Part shown: positions 57,983 to 58,042 of the stretch, piece by piece
How the letters are laid out: each line of letters opens with the position of its first letter
Position numbering within the stretch: the stretch's first letter is position 1
Source: an uncultured Bacilli bacterium
GTDB taxonomy: Bacteria; Bacillota_I; Bacilli_A; RF39; UBA660
Reading direction: 5' to 3'
DNA: 58,042 nucleotides
Assembly (NCBI GenBank): GCA_934096105.1
Contig: CAKOLH010000007.1
Span: forward strand, 1 to 58,042
Position numbers and translations under genes: made by a program
The notes under the pieces: model-generated
What the model saw: the letters and a program-made list of their open reading frames with translations, nothing else
Database searches by the model: none
What the model was told of the DNA's origin: nothing

Positions 57983-58042
57983 TTATTCTTCAGTCTTTTT
58001 TGAAGATTTAGCTTTTTTAGGAGCTTTCTTTTCTTCAGCTAC
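57983..58042 (-). CDS. C-terminal tail of an unidentified gene (partial)
   Basis: Only V-A-E-E-K-K-A-P-K-K-A-K-S-S-K-K-T-E-E and two successive TAA stops are inside the window. A Lys/Ala/Pro-rich tail of this kind ends trigger factor, some ribosomal proteins and histone-like proteins in low-GC bacteria; it cannot be assigned. Confidence 0.5.
   Translation of the reverse strand, partial: VAEEKKAPKKAKSSKKTEE

Overview
This window is strongly AT-rich, densely packed Bacillota DNA using the standard bacterial code (Trp is TGG; genes end in TAA, TAG or occasionally TGA). Several conserved Bacilli neighbourhoods are present: dacB/F-spmA-spmB, ybeY-dgkA-cdd-era-yqzL-recO, tkt-sirA-yneF, a ylbL/sepM-like gene next to ylbJ, sepF-divIVA, a class III fructose-1,6-bisphosphatase and a T-box before serS. 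SpmA, SpmB, YlbJ and a SirA-like protein suggest a spore former or a recent descendant of one. Phosphoketolase, many small GNAT and Nudix genes and BspA-type surface proteins fit an uncultured gut Bacilli lineage (RF39/Erysipelotrichia-like). That placement is inference.

Layout. 1-4.7 kb: an autoregulated-looking partial gene, two anchored cell-wall hydrolases, a spmB-spmA-dacF operon and a Ser/His-rich repeat protein. 4.7-5.4 kb: no long gene, but a convergent small-toxin/antisense-RNA locus (type I toxin-antitoxin architecture) and a two-hairpin repeat. 5.5-12 kb: an unknown protein, a pseudouridine synthase, a phosphoketolase operon with two DUF1292 proteins, and a FemAB-like ligase. 12-19.5 kb: a housekeeping run (PAP2-like, recO, yqzL, era, cdd, dgkA, ybeY, VanZ-like, DivIVA-like, sepF, two pilin-like proteins, a PASTA-polysaccharide deacetylase). 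19.6-28.5 kb: two BspA-like surface proteins, each behind a paralogous leader ORF and terminator, flanking sepM/ylbL, ylbJ, tRNA-Glu, fbp and a DUF362 protein. 28.6-37.5 kb: yneF-sirA-tkt, serS with its T-box, Nudix, a kinase-like protein, DUF1846 and a GNAT. 37.9-51 kb: an accessory stretch with an ABC exporter behind a 35-residue peptide, HD, S51-GNAT fusion, CYTH proteins (one frameshifted), a second kinase-like protein, several GNATs (one dead), an attenuated methyltransferase and a duplicated ORF6N gene. 51-58 kb: GreA-like, a three-gene ABC-2 exporter, PRPP synthetase, mtnN, a BRO-type protein and rdgB.

Three layers of structure are not explained by the genes. (1) At least nine copies of an element made of two directly abutting hairpins: a first stem of about 10 bp, a second of about 9 bp, stem sequences that differ between copies yet stay complementary, and a conserved loop context AG-AC...GG-CT. 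Four copies carry the same AT-rich leader at fixed distance. (2) Short leader ORFs overlapping intrinsic terminators before two surface proteins and a methyltransferase, with weaker cases before an ABC-2 exporter and a GNAT. (3) A convergent locus encoding a 25-residue hydrophobic peptide and a roughly 105-nt RNA. All of these were found by eye; no homology or folding program was run.
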